A DNA stretch of 64,000 bases, from NCBI GenBank assembly GCA_017624855.1, contig JAGAMF010000005.1:62001-126000 (forward strand). The letters run 5' to 3'. Both the position numbers and the translations under genes were made by a program. The notes beneath the pieces were generated by a model. The model made no database searches and was not told the origin of the DNA. It saw only the letters and a program-made list of their open reading frames with translations. This stretch comes from Lachnospiraceae bacterium (GTDB lineage Bacteria; Bacillota; Clostridia; Lachnospirales; Lachnospiraceae). This document shows, in pieces, positions 1-8,536 of the stretch (the first letter of the stretch is position 1; each line of letters begins with the position of its first letter).

Positions 1-183
1 GCTTGGGGTTCATTCGAAGTAGAGGAAACGACTTGTAGATATATGGATTATCTTAATCGAAAGCGTGTTAACGAATTAATCGATTGCTGTAAGCAACGAT
101 ATATTTCAACGACATACAGAAGAATAAGATATTCTCTGGGTTCATATAATATGGTATGGACGCAGAAAGAGGAAAAAAATTGA
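1..183 (+). CDS. C-terminal end of an unidentified protein (partial)
   Basis: Reading frame 1 is open from the window edge to a TGA at 181-183, giving about 60 residues that are basic and Cys-containing and end in WTQKEEKN. No ATG is needed because the gene starts outside the window. The TGA overlaps a TTG (TTGA at 180-183) that is the best start for the following spoIID, so the two genes look translationally coupled. I do not recognise the family. Its position directly upstream of spoIID suggests, but does not show, a sporulation or envelope role. It could be a chance open frame, but the overlap with a well-spaced ribosome binding site argues for a real gene. Confidence 0.45.
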   Translation, partial: AWGSFEVEETTCRYMDYLNRKRVNELIDCCKQRYISTTYRRIRYSLGSYNMVWTQKEEKN

Positions 184-1103
184 AAAAGTTGGAAAAGGAA
201 GCCGTATCGACAGAACAGAAAGATTACATTCTTCTTGTCAGTGCAGTTTCCTTTTTCATTTTTATTTTACCTTATATACTTAATGCTGCAATGAACGGAA
301 TTCATCCGATAGAAACGGAAGAATTCGGCAGAATCAATCAAAGGATTTGGGTTGAGAAGGAGTCCGGCAGGGAGAGTATTCAATTGGAAATTTATCTGCT
401 GGGAGCCCTGGCAAAAAATTGTGATCCAACTTTTAATGAAGAAACCTTAAAAGCTGTGGCGGTCATTCTTCGGAGCAATGCCGTTTGTATCATAGCAGAA
501 GAACGAGCGGTTAAAAGGAACAGTTTTTATTCGGAAGAAGAACTTCGGATTCTCTGGAAAGATGAATATGAGACAAATGTACAACGATACAAGGAGGCTG
601 TTATGGAGACTCAGGGTATCGTTATTTTTTATGGGGGAGAGATTACGGAAGTGCCCTATCATCGCCTAAGTTGTGGGAAAACCAGAGACGCCGGTATTTT
701 AGTGGGTAGCTTTCCGTACCTGCATTCAGCGGAATCGGCGGAGGATATGTATGCCAATGGCTATTACAGCACAGCAGAAATCAGAGTAGAGAAGTTGGGA
801 GAGGATTTTGAAGTGTTGCAGAAAGACTCTTTCGGCTATGTTGTTTCGGTTCGGGTAAAAGGAGAGGTGCTTGATGGTGAGGAATTTTCCGGGTTGCATC
901 ATCTGGCCTCTTCCTGTTTTGATTATGAAAGAAAAGAAGATTTTTATCTCTTTCATGTTCGGGGAATGGGGCACGGCTTTGGTTTGAGTTTGTACGGTGC
1001 GGATGCGTTGGCAAACAAAGGTTACAGTTTTGCGGAAATTTTGCAATACTTTTATAAAGGAATTGAAATTCGCAAAGAAAACAGAAGCGATATTGAAGCG
1101 TGA
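180..1103 (+). CDS. spoIID: Stage II sporulation protein D (SpoIID/LytB family)
   Basis: SpoIID is a membrane-anchored peptidoglycan lytic transglycosylase that works with SpoIIP and SpoIIM during engulfment of the forespore. Here a short basic N-terminus is followed by one membrane segment (about residues 18-38) and the SpoIID domain. The C-terminal signature GMGHGFGLSLYGADALANKG is clear, and YHRLSCGKT matches the middle motif. The start was set at TTG 180 because AGAGG lies 7 bases upstream and the upstream stop overlaps it; ATG 156 is in frame but lacks a ribosome binding site. An oddity: where the family has V-A-S-E-M-P, with the catalytic Glu of Bacillus SpoIID, this protein reads LAKNCDP, so Asn appears to replace Glu. 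Family assignment is firm; activity is doubtful. Confidence 0.85.
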   Translation: MKKLEKEAVSTEQKDYILLVSAVSFFIFILPYILNAAMNGIHPIETEEFGRINQRIWVEKESGRESIQLEIYLLGALAKNCDPTFNEETLKAVAVILRSNAVCIIAEERAVKRNSFYSEEELRILWKDEYETNVQRYKEAVMETQGIVIFYGGEITEVPYHRLSCGKTRDAGILVGSFPYLHSAESAEDMYANGYYSTAEIRVEKLGEDFEVLQKDSFGYVVSVRVKGEVLDGEEFSGLHHLASSCFDYERKEDFYLFHVRGMGHGFGLSLYGADALANKGYSFAEILQYFYKGIEIRKENRSDIEA

Positions 1104-1176
1104 ATGTATAATCGTTTCCAAATCGGTAAAAATACTTATATCGAAAGTGTTTTACTAAAACGGAAACGAGGTAATT

Positions 1177-2028
1177 ATGAGAAGAAAAAAGAATAGTCTT
1201 AGAAGAGAGAAAATCATAATGATTTCCGCGTCTGCCTTTGTTTTGACAGCCTTAACCATGGCAGGAGTATATGTGCGGGAGCAAAGCAAGGCAAACGATG
1301 AATATCGCGTAGATTTAAGCCAATTGGACGGGCAGACCGTGGCAGAAAAAACTGATGAAATCAATGAGAATTTGCAGTTAAGCCAGAACAATGTAATCAT
1401 TGCGGATGATTTGGATGCCGACCCTAATTTCTGGGAAGTGGATTCCCCTGAGGTGGAAAATGATTTTGAAGTAAAAACTGATGAAAAAGTAACAGCCGAG
1501 CAGGCCGAAGAGAATATAACCGCCGTGGCCGAGGATAACGAGGGCGAAGAGTTGGCTCAGACGGAAGAAACCCTGGAAGCGGGAGCTGAGAATGTAATTG
1601 CTCCAAATTATAATTTCCCCGGGCTTATGCAAATGCAGTGGCCTTTATACGGTGATTTGATCATGAATTACAGCATGGACAAAACCGTTTACTTCGAAAC
1701 ATTGGGTCAGTATCGTTATAATCCGGCACTGGTTATAAAAGCCGGCGTGGGCGATAAGGTAAAAGCTTGCGCAAACGGCGTTGTAACCGAGGTATATCAA
1801 AGCACGGAATTGGGAAATGTGGTGGTTATGGACATCGGTGACGGATATGAACTCACATACGGACAGCTTGAAGATATTACCGTAGTTCCCGGAAATGTCA
1901 TTGAAACCGGAACACTTTTGGGAACAGTGGCAGAGCCCAGCGTATATTATACCAGTGAGGGCAGTAACTTATATTTAAAAATGACCAAGGACGGTGCAGC
2001 GGTAAATCCCATGGATGTGCTTCCTTAA
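1177..2028 (+). CDS. spoIIQ: SpoIIQ-like M23-fold protein, zinc site lost
   Basis: SpoIIQ sits in the forespore membrane and binds SpoIIIAH across the intermembrane space during engulfment. This protein of 283 residues has one N-terminal membrane segment (about 12-30), an acidic linker (about 85-130) and a C-terminal LytM/M23 beta-sheet domain (about 150-283). The zinc-binding motifs are gone: the usual HxGxD region reads NPALVIKAGVGD, and the usual HxH region reads LTYGQL. Bacillus SpoIIQ is likewise non-catalytic, whereas many clostridial homologues keep the ligands. The start has GAGG upstream. It follows spoIID by 73 bases in the usual clostridial order. The SpoIIQ assignment rests on architecture and neighbours. 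Confidence 0.8.
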   Translation: MRRKKNSLRREKIIMISASAFVLTALTMAGVYVREQSKANDEYRVDLSQLDGQTVAEKTDEINENLQLSQNNVIIADDLDADPNFWEVDSPEVENDFEVKTDEKVTAEQAEENITAVAEDNEGEELAQTEETLEAGAENVIAPNYNFPGLMQMQWPLYGDLIMNYSMDKTVYFETLGQYRYNPALVIKAGVGDKVKACANGVVTEVYQSTELGNVVVMDIGDGYELTYGQLEDITVVPGNVIETGTLLGTVAEPSVYYTSEGSNLYLKMTKDGAAVNPMDVLP

Positions 2029-2047
2029 AAAAGCTTATGTCTTCTCC

Positions 2048-2131
2048 TGCGACTTTTATAGCGTCGCAAGGTAGTTCATTATAGTGTGTTGTACGTTTCT
2101 GGTAAGCCGGAATTCTCCTCGTCCGGCTTAC
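2048..2131 (+). other. Two hairpins downstream of spoIIQ
   Basis: TGCGAC at 2048-2053 pairs with GTCGCA at 2063-2068, and GTAAGCCGG at 2102-2110 pairs exactly with CCGGCTTAC at 2123-2131. Neither is followed by a T-run, so they are not standard terminators. They may protect or process the spoIIQ 3' end. The rest of 2029-2217 holds no gene I can support. Confidence 0.35.
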
Positions 2132-2217
2132 ATACATAGATTGGGCAGAGATATTTTTTATACCGACAATATAAAAATAAAAGATTTATCGCTTTATCAA
2201 AAAAAAGTAAAAAAATA

Positions 2218-2247
2218 TTGCAATTACATAAAAGGTTGTTATATAAT
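2218..2247 (+). promoter_or_regulatory. Sigma-A-type promoter of the gdhA leader
   Basis: TTGCAA at 2218-2223 and TATAAT at 2242-2247 are 18 bases apart. Transcription should begin near 2254, immediately before the structured leader, so the promoter, leader and terminator form one unit. Confidence 0.65.
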
Positions 2248-2253
2248 AGCCGT

Positions 2254-3767
<1,514 letters not shown>

Positions 3768-3820
3768 TCTTTGTAAAAAGAAAGTATAATCGTTTATTTA
3801 AAAGAAGTGTATATTTTAAA

Positions 3821-3857
3821 AACCGGAAATGCATTAATTTGCATCTCCGGTTTTTTT
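3821..3857 (+). terminator. Bidirectional terminator shared by gdhA and the ribbon-helix-helix gene
   Basis: AACCGG at 3821-3826 pairs with CCGGTT at 3847-3852, with an inner ATGCA/TGCAT pairing, and T bases follow on the plus strand. On the minus strand T bases also follow. The last codons and stop of the minus-strand gene lie inside the stem. Confidence 0.8.
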
Positions 3858-4004
3858 GTTACTTATATTCTTATTTACATGTTCTTTTAAAATCATATTA
3901 ATATACTGGCTGAAAGAACGGTCATCTGCTTCCGCCAGATTCTTAAGTTTTTCAACGATATCTTCATCTAAAGTAATGCTGACTTTTGTTTTTAAGGGTT
4001 TCAT
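3834..4004 (-). CDS. Small ribbon-helix-helix (CopG/Arc-type) DNA-binding protein
   Basis: This 56-residue frame starts at ATG 4004 with AGGTGA about 8 bases upstream and ends at TAA 3836-3834. The protein begins MKPLKTKVSITLDEDIVEKL, which is the beta-strand plus helix of a ribbon-helix-helix fold, and continues with a helix containing SFSQYINMILKEH. Such proteins bind DNA as dimers and often act as antitoxins or self-regulating repressors. No toxin is adjacent on the same strand, so it may act alone. It is too short for ordinary gene-length cut-offs. Its coding end overlaps the shared terminator. The lipoprotein gene is transcribed divergently from the 111-base gap upstream. Confidence 0.75.
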   Translation of the reverse strand: MKPLKTKVSITLDEDIVEKLKNLAEADDRSFSQYINMILKEHVNKNISNKKTGDAN

Positions 4005-4056
4005 AATATATCACCTACCTTTTTATTAGTAACATACCATTACATGCGATAAAATA

Positions 4057-4085
4057 TTGAAAAGTAGTATTAAATATGATAAAGT
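4057..4085 (+). promoter_or_regulatory. Predicted promoter of the 4.1-kb lipoprotein gene
   Basis: TTGAAA at 4057-4062 and TAAAGT at 4080-4085 are 17 bases apart, placing the start site about 25 bases before the AAGGAGG of the lipoprotein gene. Confidence 0.45.
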
Positions 4086-4115
4086 AGGATAAAAATACAC
4101 AACAAGGAGGAATGT

Positions 4116-4829
4116 ATGAAAAAGAAAATTTTGAGTTGCATATTAGTTATGTTGTTAATAGCTATCATGTTTGTTGGCTGCAGTAACGAGGAGGCTGTTA
4201 AGGAAGAAGAATCGAGTTCGGAGAACTCTTCTGTATCAGAGGAAACTATAATATCAGAGGAAGTTAGCGAGGAGAATTCGGAAACGGTGTCTGAAGAAAT
4301 CAATGAAGAGGCAGTTGAGGTTGATTATTCCGCAGATACAGTCATGGCGTTATGTGATGAATTAGCAGAAAAATATGTGTATGACGATCCGGAGTATATT
4401 AAATCCTTGGTAATTGCCGGAAATCTTGATTATATTACAGAAGAAGACTTAAACACCATATTGACGACATGGGGATATACCATGGAGGATTTGGCGGCTA
4501 TATATGAGGAGGGGATTAACGCAGCAGCAGATGCATATATAATAACTCATTATCATAAGGAGGGTTCGGCTATTGAGTTTAATGATGAGGTAAATTATGC
4601 TAACAGAATTTTATTTCAGGAGGTTCTGTTAAATCCGAAAGATAAAGAATTGGCAGTTCCATTTGATGAATGTGCTATTGCGAACAATGGAGCAAAATTA
4701 GATGAATTTTGGATCGAAGAACCGACAACAAGTTGTGAAGCTTTATTAAGCGCGGTTTCGGACACACTTCGTTATGGTGATGTGTGGGTAACGCCGTATG
4801 CAGATTACATTCAAGAAGATGTAAATTAG
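4116..4829 (+). CDS. Lipoprotein of unknown function with Ser/Glu-rich linker
   Basis: The 237-residue product has a type II signal peptide: Lys-rich start, hydrophobic core and lipobox FVGC, so it should be lipid-anchored outside the membrane. A Ser/Glu-rich linker with SEEVSEE motifs (about residues 25-70) follows, then an acidic, helical domain I do not recognise. AAGGAGG precedes the start. It stands alone between a promoter and a strong terminator. The linker style is shared with the cellulase at 17.2 kb and the lipoprotein at 24.7 kb, suggesting a common way of extending surface proteins from the membrane. Confidence 0.75.
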   Translation: MKKKILSCILVMLLIAIMFVGCSNEEAVKEEESSSENSSVSEETIISEEVSEENSETVSEEINEEAVEVDYSADTVMALCDELAEKYVYDDPEYIKSLVIAGNLDYITEEDLNTILTTWGYTMEDLAAIYEEGINAAADAYIITHYHKEGSAIEFNDEVNYANRILFQEVLLNPKDKELAVPFDECAIANNGAKLDEFWIEEPTTSCEALLSAVSDTLRYGDVWVTPYADYIQEDVN

Positions 4830-4871
4830 TACTTCCTTTAATGCCTGTTAAAAAATGGAATAAGTTGAATG

Positions 4872-4905
4872 AACTCTCGGAATCCAACAATTCCGAGAGT
4901 TTTTT
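4872..4905 (+). terminator. Intrinsic terminator after the 4.1-kb lipoprotein
   Basis: AACTCTCGGAA at 4872-4882 pairs exactly with TTCCGAGAGTT at 4891-4901, followed by T bases. Confidence 0.9.
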
Positions 4906-4934
4906 GTTATTTAAATTTTTTATAATTTTAATAC

Positions 4935-4963
4935 TTGACAATATAGGATATATCCTATATGAT
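4935..4963 (+). promoter_or_regulatory. Promoter with perfect palindromic operator for the DUF4160/DUF2442 pair
   Basis: TTGACA at 4935-4940 and TATGAT at 4958-4963 are separated by 17 bases, close to ideal. The spacer and first -10 bases form a perfect 20-bp palindrome at 4941-4960 (ATATAGGATATATCCTATAT). A repressor bound there would block the polymerase. The HTH protein encoded second in the operon is the obvious candidate. Confidence 0.85.
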
Positions 4964-4988
4964 AAAACCATAGAAGGGAGGTGACAGG

Positions 4989-5243
4989 GTGCCTGTAATA
5001 TCAAGATTTCGAGGAATCATCCTCAGAATGTACTTGAGACAAAAGGAACATAACCCGCCACATATTCATGCTCAATATGGTGAAACGGTAGGGGTATTTT
5101 CATTAGAGAACGGTGAGATGTTTGAAGGCGATTTAGAGAAGAAGATGAGGCATTTTGTGACGAATTTTATTTTACATTATAGAGAACAGTTAATACAGAT
5201 GTGGGAGACGCAGGAGTTTTCCATACTGGACCCGATTGAATAA
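4989..5243 (+). CDS. DUF4160 domain protein (possible toxin partner)
   Basis: The 84-residue product is a complete DUF4160 protein: it opens PVISRFRGIILRMY and carries the typical HNPPHIHAQYGE motif with two histidines and the GEMFEGDLEKK segment. The start is GTG 4989, with GGGAGGTGA about 5 bases upstream. DUF4160 genes commonly sit next to DUF2442 genes, as here, and the pair has been proposed to behave like a toxin-antitoxin module; no activity is established from this sequence. It is cytoplasmic, with no signal or membrane segment. Expression should be controlled by the palindromic promoter upstream. The downstream gene begins 12 bases after its stop. Confidence 0.8.
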   Translation: MPVISRFRGIILRMYLRQKEHNPPHIHAQYGETVGVFSLENGEMFEGDLEKKMRHFVTNFILHYREQLIQMWETQEFSILDPIE

Positions 5244-5255
5244 GGAGAGATGATT

Positions 5256-5747
5256 ATGACGAATAAGATTGTTTCAGCAGTTGGAAAAGATGATTTTTCA
5301 TTGGAAGTGGAATTTATGAACGGTGATGTGAAAAAATATGATATGGACTATATGTTGGTACAGTTTCCTCAGTTTCAGACCTTGAAAGACGATCCGAAAT
5401 TATTTCATGCCGTTAGAGTGGACGCAGGTGGTTACGGTGTCTCATGGAATGATGATTTGGATGTGGATGCCTTAACTATATGGGAAGATGGAATTTTAAT
5501 TGAGCGGACGAACAAGACGGAGCCGGATATTAACCGTTTATTGGCTTATCATTTGTCTCTGGCAAGAGAAACGGCAGGTATGACTCAGAAGGAATTGGCA
5601 GAGAAGACGGGGATTTATCAAGCGGATATAAGTAAGATAGAACGAGGATTGGCCAATCCTTCCGTATCTACATTGAAACGATTGGCAGAGGGGTTGAACA
5701 TGAATTTAATTATTTCTTTTGAGCCCCGGCAAGATAAGGCTGTATAG
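5256..5747 (+). CDS. DUF2442 domain fused to an XRE-type helix-turn-helix
   Basis: The N-terminal part (about residues 1-85) is DUF2442, with the FHAVRVDAGGYGVSWNDDLD signature. The C-terminal part (about 95-155) is an XRE/Cro-type helix-turn-helix: MTQKELAEKTGIYQADISKI then RGLANPSVSTLKRLAEGLNM. The start was moved to the third codon of the longest frame, ATG 5256, because GGAGAG at 5244-5249 is 6 bases from it and touches ATG 5250. The fused HTH probably binds the palindrome in its own promoter, giving autoregulation and neutralising the DUF4160 partner. The role is inferred from architecture and context. Confidence 0.82.
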   Translation: MTNKIVSAVGKDDFSLEVEFMNGDVKKYDMDYMLVQFPQFQTLKDDPKLFHAVRVDAGGYGVSWNDDLDVDALTIWEDGILIERTNKTEPDINRLLAYHLSLARETAGMTQKELAEKTGIYQADISKIERGLANPSVSTLKRLAEGLNMNLIISFEPRQDKAV

Positions 5748-5954
5748 GGATAGTTTGTAGCAACAGAGACAGAATAAGAGAGGAATTGTATGTAGCAAGT
5801 TAAAAATAATACAGCATAAAATCGTAGTCTGCATCTTTTCAATCCTTAACATGTGTAGTATAATTTTTGCATAAAGTTCATAGGGGAAACATGGACTTTG
5901 ATATATGTTTTAATTAAGCATAAGGGAAAGAAAATGTGTAAAGGAGAGGGATGT

Positions 5955-7667
5955 ATGAAAGTACGTAAAATCAGTATTTTTAACCAATTGTTTATTTGGC
6001 TTGCCATTCTGTTGCTTGCAGGAAATGCGGTTCTTGGCATTGCGGCTTATAAGCGTTCCGAATCTGCGTTGTTCGGTCAGATTCAGACCAATGTTATGAA
6101 TATTGCGCAGTGTGCCGCAATGAATGTCAGCGGAGATTTATTGAAAGATATTCAGGTAGGCGACGAAGGAAATGATGCTTACAATACTATTATTGAGGAG
6201 CTTTCTTTATTCCGCGACAATGCAGAGATTGAGTATATATATACCTTGCGTCAGGTAGGGGAAGAGCAGTATGTCTTTGTTGTTGATTCTGACCCGGAGG
6301 AGCCGGCGGCAATCGGTGATGAGTGTGAAGCTACCGATGGATTGACCACTGCTTTTACGGAGGCAATTACAGCTGCGGACGACGAACCTTTTACAGATGA
6401 ATGGGGAAGCCATGTATCGGCGTACAGCCCTGTTTTTGACGGAGACACCGTGGTTGGTGCGGTAGGTGTGGATATCAGCGCCAATTGGATTGACGAGCAG
6501 ATGAAAGCACTTCGTAATTTGGTAATTGTTGTTTTTGTAGGAACTTATGGAGTGAGTCTTCTTTTATTGGGCCTGTTAATGGGCAAGTTTAAGAAGGGCA
6601 TGAATAAGCTTAATAACAAGGTAAAAGAATTGTCTGGCGGTTCAGGCGACTTAACCAAGGAAATCGATATTTACAGCGGCGATGAATTGGAAGTGATTGC
6701 AGGAAACATGAATGCATTTATTCGCCAGATTCGCGGTTTGGTAAAAGAAGTAGCACAGTCTACGGAAGAGATTTTGCTTACCGGCGACGAACTGAAAACT
6801 ACAGTGGATGAGAATACCCGTATTATGTCAGATATGAATACGGAAATTGAAGATATCAGTGTTAACATGGAAAAGAGCGCGGCATCAAGTAAGATTCTTT
6901 CTGACAGCCTTGCGGAGAGCTCTGAACAGGTTGCGGCTTTTGCAAGAAATGTGGATGAGATTTGTCGTATGGTGCAGCAGGCAAACATCAATGCCCAGAC
7001 TACATCCAAGCAGGCGGTTGAGAATCGTCAGAGTGCAATGAGTTCCATTGGAGAATTGCAAATGAGAATGGAACAGGCCGGCGAAGATGCATTACAGATT
7101 ATGCGTGTAAAACAGATCGCGGAAGAAATCGGTGTTATTGCAAGCCAGACCAGAATGCTTAGTTTAAATGCCCAAATAGAGGCGGCGCGCGCAGGTGAGG
7201 CAGGACGAGGCTTTGCGGTGGTTGCAACCGAAGTTGAGAACCTTAGTGACCAGATTGACCGTGCGGTTGCAGAAATTAACGGAATTAACGGACAGGTTCA
7301 GTCTGCGGTAGGAGAATTAACTGCGGTATTGGAAGAAATGATTCGTTTTGTATCCGAAGATGTGGCAAGAGATTATGATTCCTTCGCGGCATTGGGTGAA
7401 GAGTACGGAACCACCACAGAGACAATCGGTACACAGATGACGGAAATCGGTAGCCAGAGTGCTTATATTTCACAGAATATTGCGACCATTAATGCAGATG
7501 TGCAGCAGATTGCATCCAATATTTTTACTACTGCGGAAGAAGCCAACGATCTTGCCCGTTCAACGGGAGTAATCGCAGAAAGCTTTGGAAACCTCAGCGA
7601 AACTTCCCGCAAGAACTCTGCACATTCTGAGCATTTAAGTGAGCAGGTAAAGAAATATACCTATTAA
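5955..7667 (+). CDS. Methyl-accepting chemotaxis protein with extracytoplasmic sensor
   Basis: This transmembrane chemoreceptor would signal through CheW/CheA. It has membrane segment 1 at about 10-30, a periplasmic-type sensor resembling a Cache/PDC domain (about 32-190), membrane segment 2 (about 193-215), a HAMP linker and a coiled-coil signalling domain. The hairpin tip reads [20 protein letters not shown], slightly diverged from the usual [15 protein letters not shown]. Start ATG 5955 is preceded by AAGGAGAGGG; the longer frame from 5898 has no ribosome binding site. The ligand is unknown. It is monocistronic with a terminator after it; a TATAAT lies near 5861, but its -35 box is weak. 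Confidence 0.9.
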   Translation: MKVRKISIFNQLFIWLAILLLAGNAVLGIAAYKRSESALFGQIQTNVMNIAQCAAMNVSGDLLKDIQVGDEGNDAYNTIIEELSLFRDNAEIEYIYTLRQVGEEQYVFVVDSDPEEPAAIGDECEATDGLTTAFTEAITAADDEPFTDEWGSHVSAYSPVFDGDTVVGAVGVDISANWIDEQMKALRNLVIVVFVGTYGVSLLLLGLLMGKFKKGMNKLNNKVKELSGGSGDLTKEIDIYSGDELEVIAGNMNAFIRQIRGLVKEVAQSTEEILLTGDELKTTVDENTRIMSDMNTEIEDISVNMEKSAASSKILSDSLAESSEQVAAFARNVDEICRMVQQANINAQTTSKQAVENRQSAMSSIGELQMRMEQAGEDALQIMRVKQIAEEIGVIASQTRMLSLNAQIEAARAGEAGRGFAVVATEVENLSDQIDRAVAEINGINGQVQSAVGELTAVLEEMIRFVSEDVARDYDSFAALGEEYGTTTETIGTQMTEIGSQSAYISQNIATINADVQQIASNIFTTAEEANDLARSTGVIAESFGNLSETSRKNSAHSEHLSEQVKKYTY

Positions 7668-7710
7668 ACGATGAAAATACAAATGAAACCGACACAGGCG
7701 GTTATGCGAA

Positions 7711-7740
7711 ACACCCACGGAAATATCTGTGGGTGTTTTT
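7711..7740 (+). terminator. Intrinsic terminator after the chemoreceptor
   Basis: ACACCCAC at 7711-7718 pairs with GTGGGTGT at 7729-7736, followed by five T bases. Confidence 0.85.
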
Positions 7741-7875
7741 GATACAATCCTGATACATTTTTATATAAGAATTAGTATGAAAAAGACTTTATTTCGCATA
7801 AATCATGCTATACTGGATATGTGTTTACCCATGGAGCGGAATATTATCGATAAAACCGATATGGGAGGAGTCCTC

Positions 7876-8535
7876 ATGTTAAAAATTCTTATTGCGGAAG
7901 ATGAAGAACCTATCGCAAATTTAGTTAAATTAAATTTACAGAAGGCAGGCTATGAATGTGTCTGGGCACCGGACGGAGTGAAGGCGGCAGACTATATGAT
8001 GAATGATGCCTTTGACCTGGTTTTACTGGATATTATGTTGCCGGGAATTGACGGTTATGAATTGCTGGAATATGCCCGCAAATTAGGATTTCCGGTCATC
8101 TTTCTTACGGCTCTTGGAACCACGGATCACAAGGTAAAAGGGCTTCGTTTGGGGGCAGATGATTACCTGCCAAAGCCTTTTGAAATTGCGGAACTTTTAG
8201 CCAGAGTTGAGGCGGTTTTAAGACGATTCAACAAAACCAAGGATATTATCGAAGTACATGATATCGTTATTAATGAAACTTCACATACCGTAAAAAGAGG
8301 TGAAGAAGAGATTTCTTTAACCATGAAGGAATTCGACCTTTTATTGTTGTTTGCGAGAAATCGCAATATTGCGTTGTATAGGGATGCCATCTATGAAAAT
8401 GTGTGGGGCGGAGAATACGGAGAGCAGAGCCGTACCGTTGATTTACATGTTCAGCGTTTGAAGAAGAAATTAAAGTGGGAAGATAAAATCGTTGCGGTAT
8501 ACAAAGTAGGCTATCGATTAAATGTGGAGAAATAA
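7876..8535 (+). CDS. OmpR/PhoB-family response regulator
   Basis: The 219-residue product has an N-terminal receiver domain and a C-terminal winged-helix DNA-binding domain. Receiver landmarks are the acidic pair in AEDEEP, the phospho-acceptor Asp in LVLLDIMLPGIDG, the Thr in FLTALG and the Lys in LPKPFE. The winged helix ends RTVDLHVQRLKKKLKW...YKVGYRL. Start ATG 7876 has GGGAGGAG 6 bases upstream; an in-frame extension to 7729 runs back into the preceding terminator and was rejected. It is first in an operon with the sensor kinase (2-base gap) and a third membrane protein. Target genes are unknown. Confidence 0.93.
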   Translation: MLKILIAEDEEPIANLVKLNLQKAGYECVWAPDGVKAADYMMNDAFDLVLLDIMLPGIDGYELLEYARKLGFPVIFLTALGTTDHKVKGLRLGADDYLPKPFEIAELLARVEAVLRRFNKTKDIIEVHDIVINETSHTVKRGEEEISLTMKEFDLLLLFARNRNIALYRDAIYENVWGGEYGEQSRTVDLHVQRLKKKLKWEDKIVAVYKVGYRLNVEK

Positions 8536-8536
8536 A

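Noticed and set aside
1898-2137. Minus-strand frame across the spoIIQ end and downstream hairpins
   Set aside because: No ribosome binding site and no recognisable protein; the hairpins explain the sequence better.
5898-5954. Upstream extension of the chemoreceptor
   Set aside because: The extra 19 residues lack a ribosome binding site, while AAGGAGAGGG stands just before ATG 5955.
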